Made by a program: the position numbers and the translations under genes. Of a stretch of DNA of 64,000 bases, positions 1-9,257 are shown in pieces. This DNA is from Arenicellales bacterium (GTDB lineage Bacteria; Pseudomonadota; Gammaproteobacteria; Arenicellales; JAJDZL01): NCBI GenBank assembly GCA_951813075.1, contig OX638343.1, positions 2,993,999-3,057,998 on the forward strand. The letters run 5' to 3'. Within the stretch, counting starts at the first letter, position 1; every line of letters starts with the position of its first letter. The notes under the pieces are model-generated. The model was not told the DNA's origin, made no database searches, and saw nothing but the letters and a program-made list of their open reading frames with translations.

Positions 1-1
1 C

Positions 2-301
2 GTCTGCGTACTCAAAGGCCAGAACACTGTAATCGCATCAAATGAGGACACTTGGATCTGTACCCGGGGAAATCCCGGAATGGCGACTGCCGGAATGGGT
101 GACGTCCTGACTGGTGTCATCTGTGGAATTTGGGGGGCGGGCACGAATATGGCAACAGCTGCCAGGGCCGGTGTGTGGATACATGCAGCTGCGGGCGACG
201 AAAGTGCTGCCGAACAGGGTCAGGTTGGACTGATGGCGACTGATCTGCTGCCTGGTATCCGAAGAAACTTGAATCGCGTACTCGATGAAACGCGAATCTA
301 G
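2..301 (+). CDS. nnr: NAD(P)H-hydrate dehydratase, C-terminal part
   Basis: Only the 3' end of the gene lies in the window; the frame is open from base 2. It encodes the end of the ADP/ATP-dependent NAD(P)H-hydrate dehydratase domain (YjeF C-terminal/NnrD type), which repairs hydrated NADH and NADPH. The visible signatures are a VLKG stretch followed by NTVIA, then NPGMATAGMGDVLTG, the conserved nucleotide/substrate loop of this ribokinase-like fold. The stop at 299-301 overlaps the start of tsaE by 17 nt, the same nnr-tsaE order as in other gammaproteobacteria. Whether the N-terminal epimerase domain is fused cannot be seen. Confidence 0.9.
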   Translation, partial: VCVLKGQNTVIASNEDTWICTRGNPGMATAGMGDVLTGVICGIWGAGTNMATAARAGVWIHAAAGDESAAEQGQVGLMATDLLPGIRRNLNRVLDETRI

Positions 302-752
302 ATTGAATCAGTTGGACAGCCCGGCACAATGGCTTGTCAGTTCTCCGCAATTGATGGCAGACGTAAGCCGCTATCTCGCGCAACACGTGCAACGCGGAAG
401 TTGTATATATTTTGAAGGAGAACTCGGATCCGGGAAGACAACATTGATCCGATCGATTTTTCGAGAACTCGGAATTGAAGGCGCCATTCCGAGCCCGACG
501 TTTTCAATTATGGAAACTTACACAACACTGAAAGGTCTGGAACTCTTGCACCTTGATTTATATCGAATTGAAAACCCAAAGGAACTCGCTCTGATCGGGC
601 TCGATGAGTTTAGAGAAGAAGACTGGGCATGGTTTATCGAATGGCCGGAGAACGGGACAGATGTCATTCCAGCTGCGGATCTGCGAATACGCCTGCGTCA
701 TGCGGGGAATGCGCGGATTGTTGAATTTCCTCCCGAATTGGAAGTGCAATAA
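285..752 (+). CDS. tsaE: tRNA threonylcarbamoyladenosine biosynthesis ATPase TsaE
   Basis: This 155-residue P-loop ATPase works with TsaB and TsaD to form the t6A modification at position 37 of ANN-decoding tRNAs. The Walker A motif GELGSGKTT is at residues 45-53, followed by the family motifs SPTFS, HLDLYR and an IEWPE near residue 118. Length is normal for the family. The ATG at 285 lies inside the end of nnr, and amiB starts 4 nt after the stop, so the genes are probably co-translated. Confidence 0.95.
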   Translation: MKRESRLNQLDSPAQWLVSSPQLMADVSRYLAQHVQRGSCIYFEGELGSGKTTLIRSIFRELGIEGAIPSPTFSIMETYTTLKGLELLHLDLYRIENPKELALIGLDEFREEDWAWFIEWPENGTDVIPAADLRIRLRHAGNARIVEFPPELEVQ

Positions 753-756
753 CGGG

Positions 757-1920
757 ATGACCAGTAAATTGAACAAATTGCTGTTGCGCGTGGCGCTGTT
801 GTCATGTCTTGCAATGCCATCGGCGCAACTTTGGGCAGCAAATATAAACGAAATAAGAGCCTGGAACTCGCCGGAACGGACCAGGGTAGTTTTTGATCTT
901 AGTGACAGTGTCCTTTACGACATTTTTGAACTGCAGAATCCCTCACGAATCGTGATTGATATAGCCCCTGGGAAATTTTCCGGAGAGATGCCCGCCAAGT
1001 CCAATCTCGGCCCCCTGATCAGTTCAATCAGAGTCGGCGACCGAGAAGACGCTGTCCGTTTCGTAATAGATCTCGATACCAAAGTCAGATACAAGCATTT
1101 TACGTTGCGTCCGAACGAGGTGTACGGCGACAGGTTGGTAGTCGATATCCACCCGTTGGGCCAACCGAAGAGCGTTGACAGGGAACAGAAAGTCGTAAAA
1201 AAATCAGATTTTCTCGTGGTCATCGATGCAGGCCATGGCGGCGAGGATCCAGGTGCCGTCGGCGCAAGAAAAACCTACGAAAAGCATCTCGTTTTGGAAA
1301 TTTCCAAAAAACTTGAGAAATATCTGGACGCCCAACCCGGTATCCGCGCCGATCTTACAAGAAAAGGAGATTACTACATTCCTTTGCGCAGGCGAACCAG
1401 GATTGCGGTTGAGAAGAATGCTGATCTATTCATCTCGATCCACGCCGATTCATTCAAACGAAAAAGCGCGCATGGCGTCTCTGTGTTCGCGCTGTCTAAC
1501 AGAGGCGCAACCAGCGAGCGAGCGCGAGTGATTGCAAATAAAGAAAACTCATCAGATATGCTCGGCGGTGAGAATCTTTCCGTCGTCGACGACGATGTCG
1601 TCGAAGTGCTGGCTGATCTTGCATTGAACAAACAGATTGAACGCAGTCTCGATGTTGGTGCAAAGGTTAGAATGCGACTCTCAAGCATTTCCAGAATGCA
1701 TGGCAACAGCGTCGAGCAAGCTGGATTTGTCGTGCTCAAGTCACCGCAGATTCCCTCGATTCTTGTCGAAGTCGGATTCATCTCAAATCCCGCCGAAGAG
1801 AAAAAGCTCAAGACCCGTTCCTATCAGGACCGGCTTGTAAAGGGTATCGGAAATGCTGTAGTACAATTTGCTAAGGAAAATCCGTGGCAGCAGATAGACT
1901 GGAGAACCGCGAGTAATTAA
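757..1920 (+). CDS. amiB: N-acetylmuramoyl-L-alanine amidase with AMIN domain (AmiB/AmiC type)
   Basis: This is a secreted zinc amidase that cleaves septal peptidoglycan during daughter-cell separation. The frame is open further upstream, but the ATG at 757 is chosen because it starts a clear signal peptide (residues 1-27, ending LWA) and leaves 4 nt after tsaE. An AMIN domain (about 30-135) precedes an Amidase_3 domain. Candidate zinc ligands are the His in DAGHGGEDPG, the Glu in TYEKH and the His in SIHAD; the catalytic Glu is in VEVGF near residue 346. There is no C-terminal LysM domain. The symbol follows synteny with the tsaE-amiB-mutL-miaA-hfq order; the stop overlaps mutL by 1 nt. Confidence 0.93.
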   Translation: MTSKLNKLLLRVALLSCLAMPSAQLWAANINEIRAWNSPERTRVVFDLSDSVLYDIFELQNPSRIVIDIAPGKFSGEMPAKSNLGPLISSIRVGDREDAVRFVIDLDTKVRYKHFTLRPNEVYGDRLVVDIHPLGQPKSVDREQKVVKKSDFLVVIDAGHGGEDPGAVGARKTYEKHLVLEISKKLEKYLDAQPGIRADLTRKGDYYIPLRRRTRIAVEKNADLFISIHADSFKRKSAHGVSVFALSNRGATSERARVIANKENSSDMLGGENLSVVDDDVVEVLADLALNKQIERSLDVGAKVRMRLSSISRMHGNSVEQAGFVVLKSPQIPSILVEVGFISNPAEEKKLKTRSYQDRLVKGIGNAVVQFAKENPWQQIDWRTASN

Positions 1921-3734
1921 TGGCCGCAACCACGCAAACCTCATTTCGGCAACCCCAGGTGACTTTGAGAATAAAAGTTCTCGACGACAGTGTGATCAAC
2001 AAGATCGCAGCCGGAGAAGTTGTCGAGCGTCCTGCATCCGCACTGAAAGAACTGATCGAGAACAGTATCGATGCCGACGCCCGTAACATAGAAATTGAAG
2101 CGCATTCCGGTGGGATTCAGAGCTTGCTCGTACGCGATGACGGCTGTGGCATCCGACACGATGAGATTGAACTGGCACTGTCCCGTCACGCCACCAGCAA
2201 GCTCGATCAGTTTGATGACATCGAACAGATCCGGACGATGGGATTTCGAGGCGAGGCATTGCCAAGCATCGCTTCCGTATCCCGAGTCAATCTATCAACC
2301 AGAACTGCTGACGATGCCCACGGCTGGCACGTGAACTATGAGGGCGGCGGGGTGGTCGAAGGGCCGCAACCTGTCCAGCACGAAGCAGGCACTACAGTTG
2401 AGATTCGGGATCTATTCTTCAACGTTCCAGCTCGAAGAAAATTCTTAAGAACCGAAAACACCGAGTATTCCTATCTGGACCGGCTCGTCAAACAGATGGC
2501 ACTGGCGCGTACAGACATCAATTTTGTGTTTACCCACAATAACAATCGCGCCACCCGTTATCGGGCTGTATCTGATGATGTGTCCATCCGCGCACGTCTG
2601 GCAACTGTACTGGGTGACGATTTCGCTGACACCTGCATTCGGGTAGAACTGACTTTGGACGAAGTGATGGTAAGTGGATGGGTGAGTACGCCTGACCAGA
2701 CTCGCTCACAACCCGATCGCCAGTACCTGTTTGTCAATGGGCGGTGCATTCAGGACCGCCGGATCATGCACGCTGTCCGCCAGGCTTACTTGGATGTATT
2801 GTATGATTCGTCCAGATACCCGCTATGTGTGCTGTATCTGGAAGTTGATCCGAAATCAGTCGACATCAATGTACATCCGACGAAGTCGCAGGTTCGCTTC
2901 CGCCGACAGAATGATGTCTATCGAGCACTCCTGCGTGCTGTCTCCGGCGCGCTCAGAGGCGAACGGCCAGGTTCCCGTCAGACCACTACAGCAGAAAAAT
3001 CGATCTTGTCAGAACCGCATTCCCACAAGTCGATTCCGTCTCATTTACAGGGCACATTCTCGTTACCAACCAACAGCAATTGGACCGATCTGCCAGAACA
3101 CCGACCGGATTCATCGCCTTCCGGCGCTGATTCCGCAAACGATATGGAAATCCCACCGCTTGGCTTCGCACTGGCTCAACTCGGCGGCGCCTACATACTT
3201 GCAGAGAACACACAAGGACTCGTCATTGTTGATATGCACGCGTCACACGAACGTATTACTTACGAACAGCTAAAAAAAGAATTTGAGAATTCTCAACTCA
3301 AATCGCAGGAGTTGCTCGTGCCGATCATTGTCAAGGTGACATCACAGGAAGCGGAAGTCGCGATGGGTAACAGCGAAACGCTGGCTGCTCTCGGCTTCGA
3401 TGTTTCCCTTTCGGGTGAGAATGTCATCTGTGTACGTTCCGTGCCGGAATTAATAGGCAGCACGGACATCGAACAGATCGTTCGCGATATCATCGCCGAC
3501 CTGATCGCGCACGACAGCTCCAACCGTGTGGAGCATATACGAAACGAGATTTTGGCCTCGATCTCCTGTCACACCGCAATTCGGGCAAATCACCAGCTCA
3601 GCGTTCCGCAGATGAACGGATTACTGCGGCAGATGGAAGCGACTGAGAATTCCGGATATTGCAGTCATGGGCGTCCAACCTGGAAGCAGTTTTCGATCAA
3701 GGAACTTGACAAACTGTTCTATCGAGGGCGTTAG
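1920..3734 (+). CDS. mutL: DNA mismatch repair protein MutL
   Basis: MutL is the ATP-driven matchmaker that links MutS to downstream excision. The N-terminal GHKL ATPase motifs are all visible: LIENSIDADA, DDGCGI and GFRGEALPSIASVS. A variable linker of about residues 345-410 precedes the C-terminal dimerisation domain. That domain holds DMHASHERITYE from residue 438 and a late SCHTAIRA plus GYCSHGRPTW. These correspond to the metal-binding endonuclease motifs seen in Pseudomonas-type MutL and lost in E. coli. The ATG at 1920 overlaps the amiB stop (TAATG). Confidence 0.95.
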   Translation: MAATTQTSFRQPQVTLRIKVLDDSVINKIAAGEVVERPASALKELIENSIDADARNIEIEAHSGGIQSLLVRDDGCGIRHDEIELALSRHATSKLDQFDDIEQIRTMGFRGEALPSIASVSRVNLSTRTADDAHGWHVNYEGGGVVEGPQPVQHEAGTTVEIRDLFFNVPARRKFLRTENTEYSYLDRLVKQMALARTDINFVFTHNNNRATRYRAVSDDVSIRARLATVLGDDFADTCIRVELTLDEVMVSGWVSTPDQTRSQPDRQYLFVNGRCIQDRRIMHAVRQAYLDVLYDSSRYPLCVLYLEVDPKSVDINVHPTKSQVRFRRQNDVYRALLRAVSGALRGERPGSRQTTTAEKSILSEPHSHKSIPSHLQGTFSLPTNSNWTDLPEHRPDSSPSGADSANDMEIPPLGFALAQLGGAYILAENTQGLVIVDMHASHERITYEQLKKEFENSQLKSQELLVPIIVKVTSQEAEVAMGNSETLAALGFDVSLSGENVICVRSVPELIGSTDIEQIVRDIIADLIAHDSSNRVEHIRNEILASISCHTAIRANHQLSVPQMNGLLRQMEATENSGYCSHGRPTWKQFSIKELDKLFYRGR

Positions 3735-3796
3735 AACTGGCGCTGCCGCAAATCGCTGCTCCACAAGGCAATACCAGACCGCGTATCGTCTTTATC

Positions 3797-4708
3797 ATGG
3801 GACCGACGGCCGTCGGGAAAACCGAACTCGCAGTCAATATCGCCTCTCGATTACCTGTTGACGTAATCAGCGTTGACGCTGCGCAAGTCTACCGCGGCAT
3901 GGATATCGGAACGTCCAAACCAACCGCGGATATTCTTGATCGCGTCCCGCACAGGCTGATTGACATCTGCGACCCGTGGGAGCGCTATTCTGCCGGGAGA
4001 TTTCGCAAAGATGCCTTGACCTGCATCGACAATACCCTCCAAAGTGGACGCGTACCCTTGCTTGTCGGAGGTACCATGTTTTATTTCAAGGTGCTGGCAG
4101 ACGGATTGTCCGATCTACCGCAAGCGTCCAAAGACGTTGCGGACGAGTTGGAGCAGGCCGCCCGTATTTACGGATGGCCTCATCTGCATAATGAACTGTG
4201 CGACATAGACCCTGATGCAGCAAGCAAGATTTCTCCGAATGATGCCCAAAGAATCCAAAGACTATTGCAGATTTACCGGCTTCGGGGTATCCGACCCAGT
4301 GAACTGATGCGGACCAGTCAGCCAAATCCACTGCCTTATGAGATCCTTAAAGTGGCAGTTATAGCCAGTAATCGACAGAATCTGAAAACGCTGATCGAGA
4401 ATCGTTTTCACCATATGCTTGAACGTGGATTTCTACGTGAGGCACAAACGCTTTTCAGTTCACCGAAATTTGATCGTTCACTGCCGGCGATGCGCAGCGT
4501 AGGGTACAAACAGGTATGGCAGTATCTTGACGGCGAAATCAACAAAGATGAATTGATCAAGAATGTCATAGCCGTGACATGCAATCTTGCCAAACGTCAA
4601 TTGACGTGGATCCGCAGCATTGCAGATGTGTTTTGGATAACGCAGGATCTGACCGAACCGACGGAATCCATTTGCACCTTGTTTGAAAATTTCCAGCAGT
4701 TCAAATGA
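3797..4708 (+). CDS. miaA: tRNA dimethylallyltransferase MiaA
   Basis: MiaA transfers a dimethylallyl group to A37 of tRNAs that read UNN codons. The P-loop GPTAVGKTE lies at residues 2-10, with DAAQVYRGMDIGTSKP, the PHRLID segment and VGGTMFYFK following as expected. The start is uncertain. From the first ATG (3797) the protein lacks the beta strand before the P-loop that family members normally have. That strand is encoded (RIVFI) just upstream in an open frame running back to 3710, which contains no ATG, GTG or TTG. A CTG at 3737 or 3743 could be the true start, close after mutL. Confidence 0.93.
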   Translation: MGPTAVGKTELAVNIASRLPVDVISVDAAQVYRGMDIGTSKPTADILDRVPHRLIDICDPWERYSAGRFRKDALTCIDNTLQSGRVPLLVGGTMFYFKVLADGLSDLPQASKDVADELEQAARIYGWPHLHNELCDIDPDAASKISPNDAQRIQRLLQIYRLRGIRPSELMRTSQPNPLPYEILKVAVIASNRQNLKTLIENRFHHMLERGFLREAQTLFSSPKFDRSLPAMRSVGYKQVWQYLDGEINKDELIKNVIAVTCNLAKRQLTWIRSIADVFWITQDLTEPTESICTLFENFQQFK

Positions 4709-4768
4709 TGCGATTATTATGGTAGTCAGCATCTCATCATTTAAACTGATGGAGAATATGCAACCCAA

Positions 4769-4797
4769 CTGATAGGGTCGGTTATTCGCGTTATAAT
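4769..4797 (+). promoter_or_regulatory. Candidate sigma70 promoter for hfq
   Basis: CTGATA at 4769-4774 and a perfect TATAAT at 4792-4797 are separated by 17 bp, about 85 bp before hfq. The -35 box matches four of six consensus bases. hfq commonly has its own promoters besides read-through from miaA. This is a pattern match only. Confidence 0.4.
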
Positions 4798-4882
4798 TGG
4801 CGGCAATCCAATGCTTGGAATGGAATTTTGCGTAGGTTACTAAAATTAATCAATAAACTAACAAACTGAATATGGAAATTGT

Positions 4883-5113
4883 ATGAATAATCACCAAAAG
4901 GGATCATTGTTGCAGGAACCATTCTTGAATGAACTGCGAAAACAAAAAATTCTAGTATCTATTTACTTGGTTAATGGAATCAAACTCAAGGGGCAAATTG
5001 AATCATTTGACCGATTTGTCATTCAGTTGAAAGCGAGCGTGACGCAGATCGTCTACAAACACGCGATTTCAACAATTGTACCGGACCGTCCTATACAGTA
5101 CGAATCGGAATGA
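4883..5113 (+). CDS. hfq: RNA-binding protein Hfq
   Basis: Hfq is the hexameric Sm-like chaperone that pairs small RNAs with mRNAs. At 76 residues it is a short form: the Sm core is complete and the C-terminal tail after VPDRP is only a few residues. Diagnostic stretches are [28 protein letters not shown] (Sm1) and [10 protein letters not shown] (Sm2, containing the poly-U-binding YKHA). It sits between miaA and hflX, the standard location. The ribosome-binding site is weak. Confidence 0.97.
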   Translation: MNNHQKGSLLQEPFLNELRKQKILVSIYLVNGIKLKGQIESFDRFVIQLKASVTQIVYKHAISTIVPDRPIQYESE

Positions 5114-5213
5114 CAGACTGCAATTCGATACCATGTTCAAGTTCTCCGGGAGCAATTTGGGCATTCAATCTGAAGTAGTTCGAGCAGGCCGGATCGAATA
5201 GTACATATCGAGT

Positions 5214-6551
5214 GTGGCGAAGTTTCAACTAGAGGCCGCGAGGCCTGAAACACACAACGAAGAGGAAATTGCCGTAGTTGTGCGGCAAGACTCGTCTGCA
5301 ATCAATGTCGCTCTGGATAATCTCGAAGAGATTCAATTATTGGCTGAAGCGGCTGGCGCGCAAGTTGCCGGCGCAGTTGTGTCAAGGCGAGCCCGTCCGC
5401 ATAGTGGTCTTTTCATCGGCAAAGGGAAGGTAGACGAGTTACGCGCACTTGTATCTTCGACAGCCGCGACAATCGTGGTCGTCGATCACGCCATCACGCC
5501 AGTACAGGAGAGAAATCTCGAGAACATTCTGCAATGTCGCGTGATTGATCGCACCCGGCTCATTCTCGACATATTTGCCCGACGAGCTTCAAGCCGCGAA
5601 GGCAAGCTGCAGGTTGAACTTGCGCAACTCAAACATTTGTCGACGCGTCTGGTACGAGGCTGGACCCACCTTGAACGCCAAAAGGGTGGTATCGGACTGC
5701 GCGGCCCGGGTGAGACACAGCTTGAAACTGACCGGCGCCTGATCGGGCGGCGTATCAAGACGCTGACCAAGCGTCTGGAGAAAATTCGCACTCAGCGCGA
5801 ACTGCGACGAAAAAGCCGAAAGAAAGTTCCCATTGCGACAATCGCTCTCGTCGGCTATACCAATGCCGGCAAATCTTCACTTTTCAATCGGGTTTGCGGG
5901 GCCTCCGTACCTTCTATGGACATGTTGTTTTCGACACTTGACACAACCATGCGCCGACTTGAGTTACCCGGATTCGGACCCGTGATTCTCTCTGATACCG
6001 TTGGTTTCATTCGGGAACTGCCGCATGGCTTGATTTCTGCGTTTCATGCGACACTGGAGGAAGTGTCGAACGCGTCCGTGCTATTGCATGTCGTCGATGC
6101 GTCGTGCAAGGATGCCGATAACAGAATCGAGAACGTTGAATCCGTTCTCGACCAGATTGGCGCGGGCGAAGTCCCCCGCATTCTTGTTTATAACAAAGTT
6201 GATCTGACGGACAGCCAGACTGGCCGACGAACGCGCGTGAACGGCGAAATCGACCGTGTCTGGCTATCGTCTCTGACCGGCGAAGGCGTCGATGCTCTGA
6301 TGGAGATTCTTGTAGGTCATTTTCGGACCAAACGCGTCTTCGGACAAATCCGTATTCCGGCAACCGCAGGTAAATTGCGCTCTTCAGTTTACCGGCGTAT
6401 GGAAGTTTTGAACGAGAGCTTCGGCGAAACCGGCGAGAGCATTCTGGATTTGGACATTTCCGCGAGCGATGCCGACTGGCTTGAATCAAGTCACGAGTTC
6501 AAAGACGAATACTGGCAGGTTCGCCCCGAATTTCAAGCGGATTGCATGTAG
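5214..6551 (+). CDS. hflX: GTPase HflX
   Basis: HflX is a ribosome-associated GTPase that splits stalled ribosomes. The start is a GTG at 5214. The N-terminal HflX domain contains HSGLFIGKGKVDELR and the glycine-rich QKGGIGLRGPGETQLETDRR. The G domain has G1 GYTNAGKS at 214-221, G3 DTVGF and G4 NKVD. Its length of 445 residues is normal. It lies 100 nt after hfq and ahead of hflK-hflC. Confidence 0.95.
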   Translation: MAKFQLEAARPETHNEEEIAVVVRQDSSAINVALDNLEEIQLLAEAAGAQVAGAVVSRRARPHSGLFIGKGKVDELRALVSSTAATIVVVDHAITPVQERNLENILQCRVIDRTRLILDIFARRASSREGKLQVELAQLKHLSTRLVRGWTHLERQKGGIGLRGPGETQLETDRRLIGRRIKTLTKRLEKIRTQRELRRKSRKKVPIATIALVGYTNAGKSSLFNRVCGASVPSMDMLFSTLDTTMRRLELPGFGPVILSDTVGFIRELPHGLISAFHATLEEVSNASVLLHVVDASCKDADNRIENVESVLDQIGAGEVPRILVYNKVDLTDSQTGRRTRVNGEIDRVWLSSLTGEGVDALMEILVGHFRTKRVFGQIRIPATAGKLRSSVYRRMEVLNESFGETGESILDLDISASDADWLESSHEFKDEYWQVRPEFQADCM

Positions 6552-6684
6552 GACAACGTTATTGATACACTTTCTGTTGTTCGCAGCACCAAGCTTGCTT
6601 GCCCCTGTAATTCGCTATTTCTCTGCGCAATGTTCGTATAATGAACGAAACAGTATCGAATACCATAATGTCCCTGCCTGCCTC

Positions 6685-6710
6685 AGTTTGAATTTTCAAG
6701 TTTGAATTTT
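6685..6710 (+). repeat. Short direct repeat upstream of hflK
   Basis: The 12-mer AGTTTGAATTTT occurs at 6685-6696 and again at 6699-6710, followed by GAATTC. It lies in the 213-bp gap between hflX and hflK, which otherwise shows no gene. It is AT-rich and could be chance or part of a promoter region. Confidence 0.4.
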
Positions 6711-6764
6711 GAATTCATCCATGATGCGACAGGAGTGTTTGTGAATTAAGAGGTAAATGACTTT

Positions 6765-8009
6765 ATGCCATGGGATGATTCAGACCCTGGAAACAGGAAT
6801 TCCAAAGATCGGCGTGGTGGTCGCAGCGAACCACCCGATCTTGATGAGATTGTAAGCGACTTTCGCAATACGATTTCGCGCTTGTTGGGTGGGCTAGGCA
6901 AGGGCGGATCGGGCGGATCAGGAGATTCGTCTTCTAGTCCTCGTGGCGGCAGTGCACCTGCACGAAAGCCAGGTGGTCGCCGATTTCTCATAACGGTTGC
7001 TGCAGTTGTTGTGATAGGTATATGGGTATCCAGCGGTCTCTATGTCGTCGAACAGGGCGAAAATGGTGTAGAGTTGCGATTCGGAAAATATACCCAGACC
7101 ACCGGCGCTGGTCTTCGTTGGCATCTGCCGACACCAATTGAAGAGGTTCTGATCGTCAACGTTCAGAAAGTCAACACCGTAGAAGTCGGTTACCGAGTCA
7201 ATGATCAGAATCGTCAGATCAATCCGGTGACCCGGGAAGCGCTCATGCTCACAGCCGATGAGAACATCATCGATATCCAGTTTGCGGTGCAATACGACAT
7301 AAAAGACCCCAAAGACCTGCTGTTCAACGTCAGCGATCCCGTGCATCTTGTCGTGAGACAGGCGACTGAAAGTGCCGTTCGGGAAATCGTGGGCGGTAAC
7401 ACGATGGACTTTGCAATTACCCAGGGACGAGCTGAAATAGCCCAGGGTACCAAGGTTTTGTTGCAGGAAATCCTGGATCGCTACAAGACCGGCGTCAATG
7501 TCCGGGCGGTGGAAATGCAGAATGCGCAACCACCTGCAGAAGTAAAAGCGGCGTTTGACGACGCGGTCAAGGCACGTGAGGACGAGGAGCGTCTCAAAAA
7601 TGAGGCTCAAGCCTACTACAGAGATGTCATTCCGAGAGCCAGAGGTCAGGCGGCCCGGCTCCTGCAGGAGGCGGAAGCCTACAGGGCAAGTACGATTGCA
7701 CGAGCAGAAGGTGAGGCATCCCGTTTCGAACAGATTTTGGAAGAGTATGAAAAGGCCCCGCAGATTACCCGTGACCGACTTTATCTCGAATCACTGGAAC
7801 AGGTGCTGAGTAATTCCACAAAACTGATCATTGATCAGACAAACGGAAACAACATTATCTATCTGCCACTTGATCAGATTCTCCAGCGTCAGCAAGACAG
7901 CCAGAGTAACGCGATCAGAGACAATCGCGCCACAAACTCGAGTCCAACATCCAACTTTATCGAATCTTTAAATCGTGGAAGTGACCGAAGCGGCCGTATA
8001 CAAGGTTGA
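6765..8009 (+). CDS. hflK: FtsH protease regulator subunit HflK
   Basis: HflK is an inner-membrane SPFH/prohibitin protein that with HflC forms a cage around the FtsH protease. It has a hydrophilic glycine- and serine-rich N-terminal tail with PPDLDEIV (23-30). One membrane segment follows at about 74-95, then a periplasmic SPFH domain and a long charged coiled coil (AAFDDAVKAREDEERL and onward). Length is 414 residues. hflC begins 35 nt downstream, supporting co-expression. Confidence 0.95.
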   Translation: MPWDDSDPGNRNSKDRRGGRSEPPDLDEIVSDFRNTISRLLGGLGKGGSGGSGDSSSSPRGGSAPARKPGGRRFLITVAAVVVIGIWVSSGLYVVEQGENGVELRFGKYTQTTGAGLRWHLPTPIEEVLIVNVQKVNTVEVGYRVNDQNRQINPVTREALMLTADENIIDIQFAVQYDIKDPKDLLFNVSDPVHLVVRQATESAVREIVGGNTMDFAITQGRAEIAQGTKVLLQEILDRYKTGVNVRAVEMQNAQPPAEVKAAFDDAVKAREDEERLKNEAQAYYRDVIPRARGQAARLLQEAEAYRASTIARAEGEASRFEQILEEYEKAPQITRDRLYLESLEQVLSNSTKLIIDQTNGNNIIYLPLDQILQRQQDSQSNAIRDNRATNSSPTSNFIESLNRGSDRSGRIQG

Positions 8010-8044
8010 GTGGAACTTCGCGAGAATAGCTGAGGAATATTAAG

Positions 8045-8962
8045 ATGTCTGCCAAATCCATAATTTTGGGCGTTGTCGCGATCATTGTGGTCGTACTCGC
8101 CTACGAGACAGTCTATTTTGTCGATGAACGCGAAAAAGCGATTGTCTTTCAGTTCGGACGTATCGTTCAGTCCCATGATCAGCCAGGGCTGCATTTCAAG
8201 AAGCCTTTCATCAACAGTGTGCAATTTTTCGATGCACGGATTCAGACGATGGATGCCGACCCGGAGCTTTACCTGACCGGAGAGAAAAAGAACCTGGTAG
8301 TGGATTCGTTCGCCAAATGGCGTATACGCGATGTGGCGAAGTACTATGTGACAGTCAGCGGGCTTCAGTCGAACGCACGAGCACGACTTGCACAGAGAGT
8401 AAACGATAGCCTGCGCCAGGAGTTCGGTAAACGCCAGGTCCAGGAGGTGATTTCCGGTGATCGTGCCGAAATTATGGAACTTGTACGTCGCGCAGTGGAC
8501 AGCGAAGCCTCCGAGTTCGGAGTGGAAGTCGTTGATGTGCGACTCAAGCGTGTAGATCTCGACCCGGATATCAGCGAGCGGGTGTACAGCAGAATGTATG
8601 CCGAGCGTGCCAGAGTTGCCAAGGAACTGCGAGCGCAAGGTGCGGAAGCAGCTGAGCGAATACGTTCGGACGCCGACCGTCAACGCGAGATTACGATTGC
8701 AAACGCCTATCGGGAAGCTGAGAAGCTTCGCGGTGAGGGTGATGCAACAGCCACGCTGACGTATGCCAATGCATTTGGACGCGATATAGAGTTTTTCGGG
8801 TTTTACAGAAGTCTGAACGCCTATCGAACAACATTTCAGTCAAAAAATGATGTGCTGATACTTGAGCCGAACTCGAAGTTTTTCCAGTATTTCGGCGAAA
8901 GTTTTGACGCCGTCGGCGAAATGACGGCGCCGGATGACACCGTGATCGCCATTAATCAGTGA
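8045..8962 (+). CDS. hflC: FtsH protease regulator subunit HflC
   Basis: HflC is the partner of HflK in the HflKC complex. It has an N-terminal membrane anchor at about residues 5-24 and then the SPFH domain beginning FVDEREKAIVFQFGRI. An alanine- and arginine-rich coiled coil follows (about 185-240). It has 305 residues, slightly above the usual length. The stop is one base from the start of the next small gene. Confidence 0.95.
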   Translation: MSAKSIILGVVAIIVVVLAYETVYFVDEREKAIVFQFGRIVQSHDQPGLHFKKPFINSVQFFDARIQTMDADPELYLTGEKKNLVVDSFAKWRIRDVAKYYVTVSGLQSNARARLAQRVNDSLRQEFGKRQVQEVISGDRAEIMELVRRAVDSEASEFGVEVVDVRLKRVDLDPDISERVYSRMYAERARVAKELRAQGAEAAERIRSDADRQREITIANAYREAEKLRGEGDATATLTYANAFGRDIEFFGFYRSLNAYRTTFQSKNDVLILEPNSKFFQYFGESFDAVGEMTAPDDTVIAINQ

Positions 8963-8963
8963 G

Positions 8964-9158
8964 ATGACATGGAGAGTTCTTATTGCTGCAATAGGTCTGG
9001 CGTTTGTAATCGAAGGGGCTGTTTATTTCGCCTTACCTGATTTCTCGCGTAAATTCATAGCGCGTATGCTTGAGTTGAATCCAGGTGTTGCGAGGCGTAT
9101 TGGACTGCTTTCCATCGTATTTGGCCTTGTTGTTCTTTGGATCGCGAGTTTGATCTGA
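8964..9158 (+). CDS. DUF2065 family small membrane protein (YjeT-like)
   Basis: This 64-residue protein has two hydrophobic segments separated by a short charged loop (LPDFSRKFIARML). The MTWRVLIAAIGLAFVIEG start and PGVARRIG middle match the DUF2065 family, which is encoded next to hflC in many gammaproteobacteria. Its function is not known. The start lies one base after the hflC stop. Confidence 0.88.
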   Translation: MTWRVLIAAIGLAFVIEGAVYFALPDFSRKFIARMLELNPGVARRIGLLSIVFGLVVLWIASLI

Positions 9159-9188
9159 AGATCCTCCCAGCATTGATAGACACCTTGA

Positions 9189-9212
9189 ACGGCATTTTTG
9201 CCGTATTGTTTT
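9189..9212 (+). terminator. Weak hairpin between the DUF2065 gene and hisZ
   Basis: ACGGCA-TTTT-TGCCGT is a perfect 6-bp stem at 9189-9204 followed by ATTGTTTT. The stem is short and the T tract is interrupted, so it may act only as a partial terminator. A TTG that would extend hisZ lies inside this hairpin, one reason to prefer the later GTG for hisZ. Confidence 0.35.
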
Positions 9213-9257
9213 GAATATGATGATTCTCCCCGAATCGACCACCCGAATGGCAAAGCT

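Noticed and set aside
604..756. N-terminal extension of the amidase back to 604
   Set aside because: It overlaps tsaE in another frame; the ATG at 757 starts a clear signal peptide.
9198..9257. TTG at 9198 as hisZ start
   Set aside because: It lies in a hairpin loop, lacks a ribosome-binding site, and adds residues atypical of HisZ.
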